A stretch of 48,966 bases of DNA from Thermoleophilia bacterium (GCA_014534345.1 JACVRR010000002.1:1-48966), one strand, 5' to 3'; positions 8,676 through 20,510 are shown, counted from the first letter of the stretch. The notes: generated from the letters alone by a model not told the origin. Numbers and translations: made by a program.

Positions 8676-9923
8676 CTAGGGACCGCGCCGCCGCGGTGTA
8701 CGCGGGGCGACGCCCGACGTGCGCGGTCGCGGCCGCTGCCTCGCCGAGTCGCCCTCGGCGGCCGCGGAGAGGCGCGGACCATGTCGCCGGCGGCTGTCGC
8801 CCGTCGCGAACGCTTGCTCGACGAGCGCCTCGACGCCCGAGCGGCTCAGCTCCAGCTCGTCCAGGATGGTGTACCGCGCCGGACGGGTCTCGCGGGCACG
8901 GATCACCGCCTCCACGACGACGCCGCGATCGAGTCCGAGGTCGCGGGGCGACCTGGGCAGCGACCAGCGATCGTACGCGGCGGCCAGCTCCGGGGTCAGC
9001 GACCCCTGCGCCGTTCCCGCGATCAGGACGCCGAGCGCGACCTGCTCCCCGTGGAGGCGCGCACGGTTGCCGAGCAACCGGTCGAGGCTGTGGCTGATCA
9101 GGTGCTCCGCGCCCGAGCAGGGTCGACTGCTCCGCGCCGCCGCCATCGCGAGCCCGCTGAGGACGAGTCCGCGCGCGAGCGTCTCGAGCGAGCCTCCGGG
9201 GGACGCCGAGCCTGGGCCGAGCAACGAGCGCGCCGCCTCCTCGGCCACGAGCGCCGAGAACCCGTCGTACGTGTCCCGCCCCCGCTCGACGGCCAGCCGC
9301 CAGTCGGCGAGCGCGGTCAGGTTGCTGAGGAGGTCGGCGGCTCCCGCGCGTGACGTGCGCGGGGGAGCGCCCTGCACGACGTCGAGATCGACGACGACGG
9401 CGTCCGGCCCGACCGCGCCGACGCTCGTCCGCCGTCCGTCGGGGCCGACGAGCGAAGCGATCGGGGAGCTGATCCCGTCGTGCGCGAGCGACGTCGGCAG
9501 GCTCACGAGGCGCGTGTCGGTGAGCGAGCAGGCGTGCTTCACCGCGTCGATCACCCGTCCTCCGCCAACCGCGATGCACACCTCGGCACGGCAGCGGCGA
9601 ATCGCCTCGACGAGTCGGCTCACGCCCTCCGCGGTCGGCGCGGCCGCCGGCACGACGGCACATGTCCCCTCACGTCGCAGCTGCCGGACCACCCCCGCCG
9701 CGATCCTCGCCGTCCGCGCCCCGCCCGTCCCGACGACAGTGCGGCCGAGCGGGAAGTCAGCGCCGGCGAGGAGCACGGCGACGTCGGCGATCGCACCGCG
9801 ACGAATCTCGAGCACGCGCGGCACGCAGACGGTCTTGGCGGTCACGGCGCGCGCAGCCCGGCGATCCGCCGCGAGCTCGAACGCTCGCCCGACGTCGGTT
9901 GATTCGTACCGCCGCGATGCCAT
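8676..9923 (-). CDS. sn-glycerol-1-phosphate dehydrogenase / AraM-like iron-dependent alcohol dehydrogenase superfamily protein
   Basis: VCIAVGGGRVIDAVKHAC...LVSLPTSLAHDGISSPIASLVGPDGRRTSVGAVGPDAVVVDLDVV...CSGAEHLISHSLDRL...LHGEQVALGVLI, matching the EgsA/AraM metal- and nucleotide-binding signature. Confidence 0.8.
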   Translation of the reverse strand: MASRRYESTDVGRAFELAADRRAARAVTAKTVCVPRVLEIRRGAIADVAVLLAGADFPLGRTVVGTGGARTARIAAGVVRQLRREGTCAVVPAAAPTAEGVSRLVEAIRRCRAEVCIAVGGGRVIDAVKHACSLTDTRLVSLPTSLAHDGISSPIASLVGPDGRRTSVGAVGPDAVVVDLDVVQGAPPRTSRAGAADLLSNLTALADWRLAVERGRDTYDGFSALVAEEAARSLLGPGSASPGGSLETLARGLVLSGLAMAAARSSRPCSGAEHLISHSLDRLLGNRARLHGEQVALGVLIAGTAQGSLTPELAAAYDRWSLPRSPRDLGLDRGVVVEAVIRARETRPARYTILDELELSRSGVEALVEQAFATGDSRRRHGPRLSAAAEGDSARQRPRPRTSGVAPRTPRRRGP

Positions 9924-10187
9924 CGCGAGCCAGGATCCCGCACCGCCCGCGCGCGGAGGTCCCGATCCGATCCAGAAACCGTGCAGGTTTCTTGAACGAT
10001 GCGGCCGCCGGGACACGGCGATGGCCCCCCCGTGCGGGCCGCCCGGCGGCGTTCGCGGGGCCGCACGCGGGTCGCGTTCCGCGCTGGTCGCTCGGCCGCC
10101 GAGGACTAGCCTACGGAAGGCCGCAGGCACGGTGAGCGCCACGCGGTCGAGACAGGCCGGCAGTTCGGGCGCAGCCGGACCGCCAAG

Positions 10188-10210
10188 AAACGGCCGCGTC
10201 GCGGCCGTTT
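10188..10210. terminator. rho-independent terminator-like hairpin
   Basis: AAACGGCCGC-gtc-GCGGCCGTTT perfect hairpin beside the tRNA-like remnant. Confidence 0.7.
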
Positions 10211-10217
10211 CGAAAGG

Positions 10218-10245
10218 AGCGGGGGCGGGACTTGAGCCTGCGACC
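10218..10245 (-). pseudogene. tRNA 3'-end (T-arm plus acceptor) remnant
   Basis: Minus strand GGTCGCAGGCTCAAGTCCCGCCCCCGCT closely matches the 3' end of the tRNA-fMet at 13237-13310 (GGTCGCAGGTTCAAATCCTGCCCCCGCT). No 5' half found. Confidence 0.65.
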
Positions 10246-10305
10246 GTGACGCGCTGACGTTCCCGCTGCGCGGGCGCACATCCTGGCTACCGTGTCCGAC
10301 CTCCT

Positions 10306-11238
10306 CTACGGACGTCGCCACTCGACGAGCGGCGCGGCCACCCACGTCGGATCGGGCGCCTCGTACAGCCCGGCGGCGTTCGTGTAGACCATGTCGAGGA
10401 TCGAGCCGCGCAGCTCACCGCGGAGGTAACGGAAGACGACTCCTGCATCGCGTGCGTCGCTCTTCGCCTCGAGGCAATGCGCGTCGTAGCCGGCGTAGTC
10501 GCCCGCCTCGAGAAGCGCGATGCCCTCCTCGATCGTCGTGCGCGCGAGCTCGAGCCCGCCCTCGTCCGGCGCCAACGAACGCTCCGGGGGATCGCCGTAG
10601 CCGATCCCGTGGTGGAACGGGTCGGCCGTCGACACCACCACCGCCTCCTGGGCGAGCGCGGCGAGCTCCTCCATCCCCGGTAGGCGCTCCGGGCGACCCC
10701 CCACGAGATACGGGTACCGCTCGACGACCTCCGGACCGCGGATCCCGCGCCGCGCGGTCTCCGCTGACCAGAAGTGCCGGAAGCTGATCAGCGAGTGGTC
10801 GTCGCGCCACTCTGCGCGACCCTCGATGCCGGGTCCCTGGATGCCCCAGAACGGCCACTGCGAGGGATCCTCCCCGGCCGATACGCGAGTGCGCGCCTCC
10901 TGCATCTCGTCCGTGAACGCGTGGAGGACGCTGATGACGATCACGCGGTCAGCGCCGCTGTCGAGGCAACCCAGGACGGCCGCGGCGGTGTGATGGCCGC
11001 AGTCGAGGACGCCGGCGTGCGGAAACACGACGACTCCTCCCGACGCGAGCGTCGGCGCGAGACTCCACTCGCGCGCCCGTTCGAGGCGCTCGAGCGTCCC
11101 GCGCTCCCCCATCTCCTCGTGCTCGCGGCGATAGAGCGCGTGGATCTGCTTCTTGAGCTGTTGGCGATCGAGGGTCACTCTCGTGCGGGTCGAGTCGTCG
11201 GCGGTGAGGACACTACTGACCGAGCTCGAGACTTCCAC
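10306..11238 (-). CDS. conserved hypothetical, possibly MEMO-like
   Basis: GGVVVFPHAGVLDCGHHTAAAVLGCLDSGADRVIVISVLHAF ... VVVSTADPFHHGIGYGD; MEMO1-family-like pattern with conserved His (weak, by eye). Confidence 0.6.
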   Translation of the reverse strand: MEVSSSVSSVLTADDSTRTRVTLDRQQLKKQIHALYRREHEEMGERGTLERLERAREWSLAPTLASGGVVVFPHAGVLDCGHHTAAAVLGCLDSGADRVIVISVLHAFTDEMQEARTRVSAGEDPSQWPFWGIQGPGIEGRAEWRDDHSLISFRHFWSAETARRGIRGPEVVERYPYLVGGRPERLPGMEELAALAQEAVVVSTADPFHHGIGYGDPPERSLAPDEGGLELARTTIEEGIALLEAGDYAGYDAHCLEAKSDARDAGVVFRYLRGELRGSILDMVYTNAAGLYEAPDPTWVAAPLVEWRRP

Positions 11239-11788
11239 GAACGGCCACGTCCCCTACGCGCTGTACCCGACCAGAACCGCGCACCCGCGCCCGCGTCCGC
11301 TTTCGCTCCTCAGCTCGAGGACCGCCTCGCGCAGGTCTACGGACGCCTCCCGGTCCGCATCGCAGGACGACTACGGTCGGAGCTCGTGTAAACGGCGATT
11401 GGCCTGCAGCGCGAGCCGTTGGTCCCGCCGGCGCGCACCCCCGGCAACGCCGGCGACGCCCCGCTCGGCGCGTCGCCCGAGGCCGGCTGTGACGCGGCCA
11501 CGTGAGCCTCGCCCGCCGCCTGCACGGGTTCAAGCGAACGAGGTCGACCGGTCAATCTCGCGATCGCCGTCGAGCTGCTCTGCGAAGGGTTCGCGGCTGG
11601 CCGACACGTACGGCACGACCCGCGCACACGGCGCACCTCACCAGGCGGCTAGGACAGAGCTGATTGGCGAGGGCGCCTGGTTGGCGGTCGATCCTCATCT
11701 ATACGGCGCCCATCGCCAGCCTGTCGCGACGAGAGCCAACGGAAGAGCAAGAGTGACGCGCCGCTGGCCATCACAGGAAGACGAAAGG

Positions 11789-13205
11789 GGGTCTGTGACA
11801 TAGAGGTGGGGCCAAAATCTTCCAAATAGCGGAAAAAGGCCCTATGTTGCGGGGCGATGCCCAAGCGGCTCACAGGAACCTCGCCTCGGCCTCCGTGCCC
11901 CAAGCATCCAGGGAGCAAGGTCTGGATGGACGGCTCTTACGGCAAGAGCCGCAAGCGGCAGCGCTACAAGTGCCTGCCGGCTGACGGATCTCGCTCTCAT
12001 CGCTTTACCGAAGCCTTGCCGCGCCATCAGACGCCATCTGGCGAGTGTGATAGCTGCGAGAGGAGCTACCACTCCCACGAAGGGCCGCCGACTCCTCGCG
12101 ACGGTATCTACTCCGTCAGGGAGATCGCCCGATCTCTCGTCCTCGTCGGCCAGGGGCACTCCTACAGGGGTAGTTCCCGGATGATCCGCCGCGAGGCGGG
12201 ACTTCTGCCCGCTGGCTACGGCAAGGGCCGCAGTGGCCATCTCGTCTCTGACTGGGTTGAGCTCTTCGCGCCTTTAGTCGCAGGCCTGCCTTCTTCGGTC
12301 AGGGCGCCGAGCTACCTCATCCTTGACTCGCTTCCCTTCCGTCTGCGCCGCGCCCGCTCCGGCATGGGGGCAAGCGGCCTTGCCTTTACCATCTATGCCG
12401 CCCTCGGCCAAGAGCCCGATGGCTCAAAGCGCCTTCTGGCCCTGGAAGCGTTCCCCGGAATCGCTACGTCGCAGGGGCTCTCCCACTGGCAGTCATTCCT
12501 CAGTAGCCTCCAGGGCCGCCTTAGCGGCGATCCGCTCTCTATCGTCAGCGACCGCGAGACCCCGCTCCTTAAGGCTCTCAGCCAGATCTGGCCAAGCGCG
12601 AAGACGGGTGATCTGCTCCAGGCGATTAGCTCGGGCAATCCCCAGGCCAGCCGGGGCGGCGGGCAGGCGGCCCCAGGGCCGATCCTTTGGTATTGCCATC
12701 ACCATCTCAAGGGCTCGATCCGCAACCTGCTGACGAAGGCCGGGATTCAACTGCCTGATCCGCTCCTTGCCGATCTTGAGCAGGCCTTCTCGACTTCAGC
12801 TGACTGGACGGCCTACAAGGCCCAGATGAGGGCCAGGCGTCCCTACAAGCGCTTCCGCAAGGCAACAGGCTGGCTCTCGCGCCAGGAGAGGATCATCGAC
12901 TGGCAAGTTCAAAACCAGCGCTTCTACCCGGCCTCGGTTGGGGCCCTTGAGGCCTATCTGGCCCGCCTGCGCTCCCACTTCGATGACCGGCGCGGCCGCC
13001 TCCTCAACCGCGAGCGAACCAACCGCCTGCTGCTTCTCATGCTGATGGAAGAAAACGGCGAGGCCGATGAGCGGGCCTACGCCAAGGCCATCCGCCAAGA
13101 GCTGCTCCAAAACGGAGGAAGGGCAAGGCCTTCGCGCCAGATCGAAGACCGCCATGGCCCTAGCCTGCGCTAGCGGCCGTTATCCCACCTCTATGTCACA
13201 GACCC
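11789..13205 (+). mobile_element. complete insertion sequence (1417 bp) with 22-bp perfect terminal inverted repeats
   Basis: Left IR GGGTCTGTGACATAGAGGTGGG (11789-11810) is the exact reverse complement of CCCACCTCTATGTCACAGACCC (13184-13205). GAAAGG flanks both sides (11783-11788 and 13206-13211). Confidence 0.93.
11857..13173 (+). CDS. transposase (IS256/IS1249-like mutator type, tentative)
   Basis: N-terminal zinc ribbon CPKHPGSKVWMDGSYGKSRKRQRYKC; LILDSLPFRLRR, LSIVSDRETPLLKAL, YCHHHLKGSIRNLL; sole ORF within the IR-bounded element. Confidence 0.85.
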   Translation: MPKRLTGTSPRPPCPKHPGSKVWMDGSYGKSRKRQRYKCLPADGSRSHRFTEALPRHQTPSGECDSCERSYHSHEGPPTPRDGIYSVREIARSLVLVGQGHSYRGSSRMIRREAGLLPAGYGKGRSGHLVSDWVELFAPLVAGLPSSVRAPSYLILDSLPFRLRRARSGMGASGLAFTIYAALGQEPDGSKRLLALEAFPGIATSQGLSHWQSFLSSLQGRLSGDPLSIVSDRETPLLKALSQIWPSAKTGDLLQAISSGNPQASRGGGQAAPGPILWYCHHHLKGSIRNLLTKAGIQLPDPLLADLEQAFSTSADWTAYKAQMRARRPYKRFRKATGWLSRQERIIDWQVQNQRFYPASVGALEAYLARLRSHFDDRRGRLLNRERTNRLLLLMLMEENGEADERAYAKAIRQELLQNGGRARPSRQIEDRHGPSLR

Positions 13206-13206
13206 G

Positions 13207-13230
13207 AAAGGGCCGCGTTTGCGGCCCTTT
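13207..13230 (-). terminator. rho-independent terminator of tRNA-fMet
   Basis: AAAGGGCCGC-gttt-GCGGCCCTTT, immediately downstream of the minus-strand tRNA. Confidence 0.85.
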
Positions 13231-13236
13231 TCGTAG

Positions 13237-13310
13237 TAGCGGGGGCAGGATTTGAACCTGCGACCTCCGGGTTATGAGCCCGGCGAGCTACCTGACTGCT
13301 CCACCCCGCG
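13237..13310 (-). tRNA. initiator tRNA-fMet(CAU)
   Basis: CGCGGGGTGGAGCAGTCAGGTAGCTCGCCGGGCTCATAACCCGGAGGTCGCAGGTTCAAATCCTGCCCCCGCTA: cloverleaf, CAU anticodon, GGG/CCC pairs in the anticodon stem and unpaired 1:72 are initiator hallmarks. Confidence 0.95.
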
Positions 13311-13435
13311 TCGCGTCGAGGAGTATAGCAGCGTCCGATCGGCTTCCTCGGCCGGCGTGGCCGCAGTCCGGGCCGGGCGATTCGGGCTCGAGCGGCGGGG
13401 AAGAACGCTGCCGAGCAAGCGAAGGAGGTGTCACG

Positions 13436-13612
13436 GTGCCCTACGACTCGATTTCGGATCTTCCCGAGGAGCAGGTCGACCAGTACAGCAAGCACGGCAA
13501 GGAGGCCTTCCTGAAGGCCTTCAACAGCGCGCTCGACCAGTACGACGGCGACGAGAGCCGCGCGTTCGCGACGGCCCACGCGGCGGCGAAGAAGGCCGAC
13601 GACAAGGATTGA
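13436..13612 (+). CDS. ChaB-family protein
   Basis: GTG start after AAGGAGGTG; VPYDSISDLPEEQVDQYSKHGKEAFLKAFNSALDQYDGDESRAFATAHAAAKKADDKD. Confidence 0.9.
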   Translation: MPYDSISDLPEEQVDQYSKHGKEAFLKAFNSALDQYDGDESRAFATAHAAAKKADDKD

Positions 13613-13686
13613 CCGGCATCGGCCGGCGCGGTCGCCGTCCGGCGGCGGGCTACCATCGCGCCATTCCGCTGACCGCCGTCCCCGCC

Positions 13687-13980
13687 GTGCTCGCCCTGCT
13701 CGCCGCAGCCGCCGGAGCGGCGTTCGCGGTCACACGCTTCGTGCAGCTGTTGCAGGACATAGGCGCGGCAGGCGGGACGCTCGGCGAATCCCTGGAGCGG
13801 ATCGGCGCCGGTGCCGACCGCGCGGCCGGGCGCGTCGAAGCCCTCGGGCCCGCCGGCGCGCGTCTAGAACGCGCGCTCGCGCGGCTCGCGGTCAGCCGCG
13901 CGCGCCTCGGCGTGCTCCTCGACGCCTACGCCGAGGCGCGAGCGGCGCTCGCCTCGCTCGTGTTCGTGCCGCGGAAGTGA
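13687..13980 (+). CDS. small membrane-anchored hypothetical protein
   Basis: VLALLAAAAGAAFAVTRFVQLLQDI... coiled-coil tail ARLERALARLAVSRARLGVLL; overlaps the next gene by 4 nt; start uncertain. Confidence 0.5.
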   Translation: MLALLAAAAGAAFAVTRFVQLLQDIGAAGGTLGESLERIGAGADRAAGRVEALGPAGARLERALARLAVSRARLGVLLDAYAEARAALASLVFVPRK

Positions 13981-14942
13981 CGCGCGTCGCCGCGATCGAC
14001 CTGGGGACGAACACGACGCGATTGCTCGTCGCGGACGTGGCCGACGGGCGCGTCGCCGAGATCGAGCGCCGGCAGACGATCACGCGGCTGGGCGAGGGCG
14101 TGGACGCACGCCGCCGCCTGCTCCCGCTGCCGATCGCGCGCGTGCGCAACTGCCTGACCGCGTACCGCCGGCGCGCCGAGGAGCTCGGGGCCGAGCGCGT
14201 GCTCGCGATCGGGACGAGCGCGCTTCGGGACGCGGAGAACGGCGAGGCGTTCCTCGGCGAGATCGAATGGAGCTACGGCTTCGACACGCGGCTCCTGTCG
14301 GGCGACGAGGAGGCGCTGCTCGCCTTTCGCGGCGTCGCCAGCGGGCGCGAGGTGGCCGAGGGGACGCTCGTCGTCGACGTCGGCGGGGGCTCGACGGAGC
14401 TGATCCTCGGCGGCCCACACGGCGTGGAGTACGCAACGAGCCTGGCGATCGGCAGCGTGCGGATGACCGAGCGCTTCCTCACCTCCGACCCGCCACGCCG
14501 CGACGAGCTCACGGCGTGCGCAGGCGCCGTCTCCTGGTTGCTGGCGGAGCACGTTCCAGACGAGGTGCGCCACGCCGTCCGCACGGCGGTCGGCGTCGCC
14601 GCAAGCGTGACGACGCTGGCCGCGCTCGATCTCGGCCTCGAGGAGTACGACCGCGAGCGCGTTCACGGCCACGCCCTCCCGGCCGACGGCGTCGACGACC
14701 AGCTCGCACGCCTGGCGAGCCTGCCGCTCGAGGAGCGCCGCCGCATCCCGGCGCTCGAGCCCGAGCGCGCGCCGGTGATCGTCGCCGGCGCGGGGATCGT
14801 GCGCGAGGTCCTGCGCCACTTCGGCCTGGCCGAGCTCGAGGTGAGCGAGCTCGACATCCTCGACGGCGCCGCGCTCGCCGCGGCCGAGCTGCCCGAGCGC
14901 GAGGAGGGCGCCGCCCCGCCCGGCGCCTACACCTGCTGCTAG
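13977..14942 (+). CDS. ppx: exopolyphosphatase / GppA-family phosphatase
   Basis: VAAIDLGTNTTRLLVADV, LAIGTSALRDAENGEAFL, LVVDVGGGSTELILG: ASKHA Ppx/GppA motifs. Confidence 0.92.
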   Translation: MTRVAAIDLGTNTTRLLVADVADGRVAEIERRQTITRLGEGVDARRRLLPLPIARVRNCLTAYRRRAEELGAERVLAIGTSALRDAENGEAFLGEIEWSYGFDTRLLSGDEEALLAFRGVASGREVAEGTLVVDVGGGSTELILGGPHGVEYATSLAIGSVRMTERFLTSDPPRRDELTACAGAVSWLLAEHVPDEVRHAVRTAVGVAASVTTLAALDLGLEEYDRERVHGHALPADGVDDQLARLASLPLEERRRIPALEPERAPVIVAGAGIVREVLRHFGLAELEVSELDILDGAALAAAELPEREEGAAPPGAYTCC

Positions 14943-15117
14943 GAGGCGCGCGGAGACTCGTCCGTCACGACGAGGTCCGCGAACGACGACCACGACTTCC
15001 CGAACTCCCACCAGCCAGGAGCGGGATCACTGCGACCTCGTCGCCGACGGCCATCCGGTCGGCCACCACCTTGCGCTCCTCCCGCAACTCCGGCGCCGCT
15101 CGCGACGACTCGCTCAC
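14939..15117 (-). pseudogene. short hypothetical ORF with an apparent frameshift
   Basis: VSESSRAAPELREERKVVADRMAVGDEVAVI then, in another frame, PGWWEFGKSWSSFADLVVTDESPRAS*; break near 15020. Confidence 0.4.
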
Positions 15118-15135
15118 GGGCCCATTGTGAGGGAA

Positions 15136-15549
15136 CTACGGCGCGCTTTCGACCGGCTCGTCCGGCAGCGCGTCCTCGTACAGCCGGCGCTGGACGGCGG
15201 TTCGCGAGAGGACTCCCACGAGGCGGCCCCCCTCGGTCACCGGGACGCGTTCCAGGTCGCGCTCCTCGAGCTCGCGGAAGGCGACGTCGAGTTGCGCCGC
15301 GCCCTCGAGCGTGAAGTGCGGCACCTCGGCGATCTCTCCGAGCGGCGTCGTGCGCGGGTCGCGGCCGGCGGCGACGACCTCGCGTACGAGCGTCTTGCGG
15401 GTGACCACGCCGACGAGCTGCCCGTCGGCGCAGACGAGGATCGCCCGCACGCTCGGTTCGGCCAGCTCGGCGCCCGCCTCCTGCGCGCTCGCCGACGCCT
15501 CCAGCCGGAGCGGATCGGAGACCATCGCATCGCGCACGAGGTCGCCCAC
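15136..15549 (-). CDS. CBS-domain pair protein
   Basis: VGDLVRDAMVSDPLRLEASASAQEAGAELAEPSVRAILVCADGQLVGVVTRKTLVREVV...VPVTEGGRLVGVLSRTAVQRRL; GTG overlaps the upstream gdh stop (TAGTG). Confidence 0.88.
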   Translation of the reverse strand: MGDLVRDAMVSDPLRLEASASAQEAGAELAEPSVRAILVCADGQLVGVVTRKTLVREVVAAGRDPRTTPLGEIAEVPHFTLEGAAQLDVAFRELEERDLERVPVTEGGRLVGVLSRTAVQRRLYEDALPDEPVESAP

Positions 15550-16838
15550 TAGGGGAACAGCCCCCTCGCCTCGATCGCGCCGGCCACCTCGCGGATGCCG
15601 GTGACGAGCGCCGCCCCGCGGAGCGTGAGCAGGCGATCGTCGGCGAGCTCCCAGACCCGGTCGAACGCGTCGCCGAGCTTCTCCGCCAGGCGCGCCCGCG
15701 TCTCCTCCCGCGTCCAGAAGAAGCGGCCGAGGTCCTGCACCCACTCGAAGTAGGACACCGTGACGCCGCCGGCGTTCGTGAGCACGTCGGGCAGCACGAC
15801 GACGCCGCGCTCGGCGAGGATCGCGTCAGCCTCGATCGAGGTCGGCCCGTTAGCGCCCTCGGCGATCACCCTGGCGGCGATCCGCCCGGCGTTCTCCTCG
15901 GTGATCTGGTCCTCGCGTGCCGCGAGTACCAGGACGTCGCACGGAAGCTCGAGCAGCTCGGCGTTGGTGATCGGGGTCGCGTGCGGATACCCCGCGAGCG
16001 CGCTGTTGACGGCGACCCACTCGCGCACAGATTGCAGGTCGAGGCCGCCAGCGCGGTAGATACCCCCGCTCACGTCCGAGACGGCGGTGACGGCGGCACC
16101 CCGCTCGGCGAGCTCCTGCGCCGCGATCCCGCCGACGTTCCCGAACCCCTGCACGACGCAGCGCGACTCGGACAGGCGAAACCCCAGCTGCCTGCAGGCG
16201 CGGTCGGCGACCATCACCACGCCGGCGCCGGTCGCCTCGTGGCGGAGCACCGAGCCCCCGACCGAGATGGGCTTCCCCGTGACGATCTCCGGCACTGCGT
16301 GCCCGACCTGCATCGAGTACGTGTCCATCATCCACGCCATCGTCTGCTCGTTCGTGGCCATGTCCGGCGCGGGGATGTCCTCCTGGGGGCCGATCACGGA
16401 GACGAGCTCGACGGTGAAGCGCCGCGTCAGGCGCTCGAGCTCGTCCTCGGACAGCTCCTTCGGGTGGCAGCGGATGCCGCCCTTCGCGCCCCCGTACGGG
16501 AGCCGCAGGAGCGCGCACTTCCACGTCATCCAGGTCGCCAGCGCAGCGCACTCGCCGAGCGTGACCTCCGGGTCGTAGCGCATCCCGCCCTTCGTCGGCC
16601 CGAGGACGGTCGAGTGCTGGACGCGGTAGCCGGGGAACACCTCGACCGTGCCGTCGTCGCGGGAGATCGGGATGCTCACCATCACGGCGCGTTCCGGGTG
16701 GCGCAGGCGCGCGGCGACCACCGGCGACACGTCGGCGTGCGGGAGCGCCTGCTCGAACTGCGTGCGGGCGGTACGAAAAAGGGGCGTATCCCACTCCAGC
16801 GGCGTCTCGGTCGCAGCCGGGTGCTCGATCCTCGCCAC
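15549..16838 (-). CDS. gdhA: glutamate dehydrogenase (Glu/Leu/Phe/Val dehydrogenase family)
   Basis: HSTVLGPTKGGMRYDPEVTLGECAALATWMTWKCALLRLPYGGAKGGIRCHPKELSEDELERLTRRF; VVQGFGNVGGIAAQELAE. Confidence 0.95.
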   Translation of the reverse strand: MARIEHPAATETPLEWDTPLFRTARTQFEQALPHADVSPVVAARLRHPERAVMVSIPISRDDGTVEVFPGYRVQHSTVLGPTKGGMRYDPEVTLGECAALATWMTWKCALLRLPYGGAKGGIRCHPKELSEDELERLTRRFTVELVSVIGPQEDIPAPDMATNEQTMAWMMDTYSMQVGHAVPEIVTGKPISVGGSVLRHEATGAGVVMVADRACRQLGFRLSESRCVVQGFGNVGGIAAQELAERGAAVTAVSDVSGGIYRAGGLDLQSVREWVAVNSALAGYPHATPITNAELLELPCDVLVLAAREDQITEENAGRIAARVIAEGANGPTSIEADAILAERGVVVLPDVLTNAGGVTVSYFEWVQDLGRFFWTREETRARLAEKLGDAFDRVWELADDRLLTLRGAALVTGIREVAGAIEARGLFP

Positions 16839-16897
16839 AGCGAGAGTCTAGGCGCGGTCGGGCGACCGGTAGCGGCCGCCCTACAATGACCGCGCCC

Positions 16898-16981
16898 GCC
16901 GGGGTGGCGAAATCGGCATACGCGCCCGACTTAAAATCGGGTGTCCGCGAGGACGTGAGGGTTCGATTCCCTCCCCCGGCA
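16898..16981 (+). tRNA. tRNA-Leu(UAA)
   Basis: GCCGGGGTGGCGAAATCGGCATACGCGCCCGACTTAAAATCGGGTGTCCGCGAGGACGTGAGGGTTCGATTCCCTCCCCCGGCA; class II variable arm, TAA anticodon. Confidence 0.96.
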
Positions 16982-16983
16982 TC
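16928..16983 (+). repeat. attL: 56-bp direct repeat (3' part of tRNA-Leu)
   Basis: GACTTAAAATCGGGTGTCCGCGAGGACGTGAGGGTTCGATTCCCTCCCCCGGCATC recurs at 32877-32932 with one mismatch. Confidence 0.95.
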
Positions 16984-16999
16984 TACCCGAAGTAGCCGG

Positions 17000-17031
17000 A
17001 AACGGGCCGGTTCAAGCGACCGGCTCGTTTT
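17000..17031 (+). terminator. terminator downstream of tRNA-Leu, on the element side of attL
   Basis: AAACGGGCCGGT-tcaagcg-ACCGGCTCGTTTT hairpin plus T-run. Confidence 0.75.
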
Positions 17032-17054
17032 CTGTCTAGGCGCCGAAACGCGCA

Positions 17055-17075
17055 GGGGGCAACACGGGGGGCAAC
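17055..17075 (+). repeat. paired GGGGGCAAC motif (candidate integrase arm-type site, left)
   Basis: GGGGGCAACACGGGGGGCAAC; same arrangement at 32737-32757. Confidence 0.6.
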
Positions 17076-17499
17076 TGGCGGGCTGAGGTCGGCGCGCGTG
17101 AGCCTCCGCGTCCTGGTCGCCGCCGTCATCCTCGCGGCCTCGCTTGCCGGAGCCGTGCGGCTGTGGGGCTAGGCGACACGATTGCGCCTTCACCCAGCGA
17201 GCGGTCGGTGTGGTCGTTCTACTCCGACCGCGACAAGGAGCCAGAGTGGGCGGATCCCGCAGCAGTCGGACTAGCCGTCTCGGCATCGGAGTGGCCGGCG
17301 CCGATCCTTGCTCCGATGGCCGCGCGGCGCGCTTAGGGGACGGACGGTCATGCGGCCATGTTCAAGAAGAGGGGCGAGAGGGGGTCGACCCGAACGACAC
17401 GCCGGCTGGCCGCTTCCTCTCGGACTCCCGCCCCACCGCGAACGGTAGGGCGAATCGCCGGTTAGCGGTAGTGGCCGTTACGGACGCGTACCTGACGTC

Positions 17500-20491
<2,992 letters not shown>

Positions 20492-20510
20492 AAGGGAAGT
20501 GGCCCGCTGC

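Noticed and set aside
10218-10290. Complete tRNA gene at 10.2 kb
   Set aside because: T-arm and acceptor 3' end are present but no matching 5' acceptor/D-arm at correct spacing; one T-stem mismatch and a C in place of T54.
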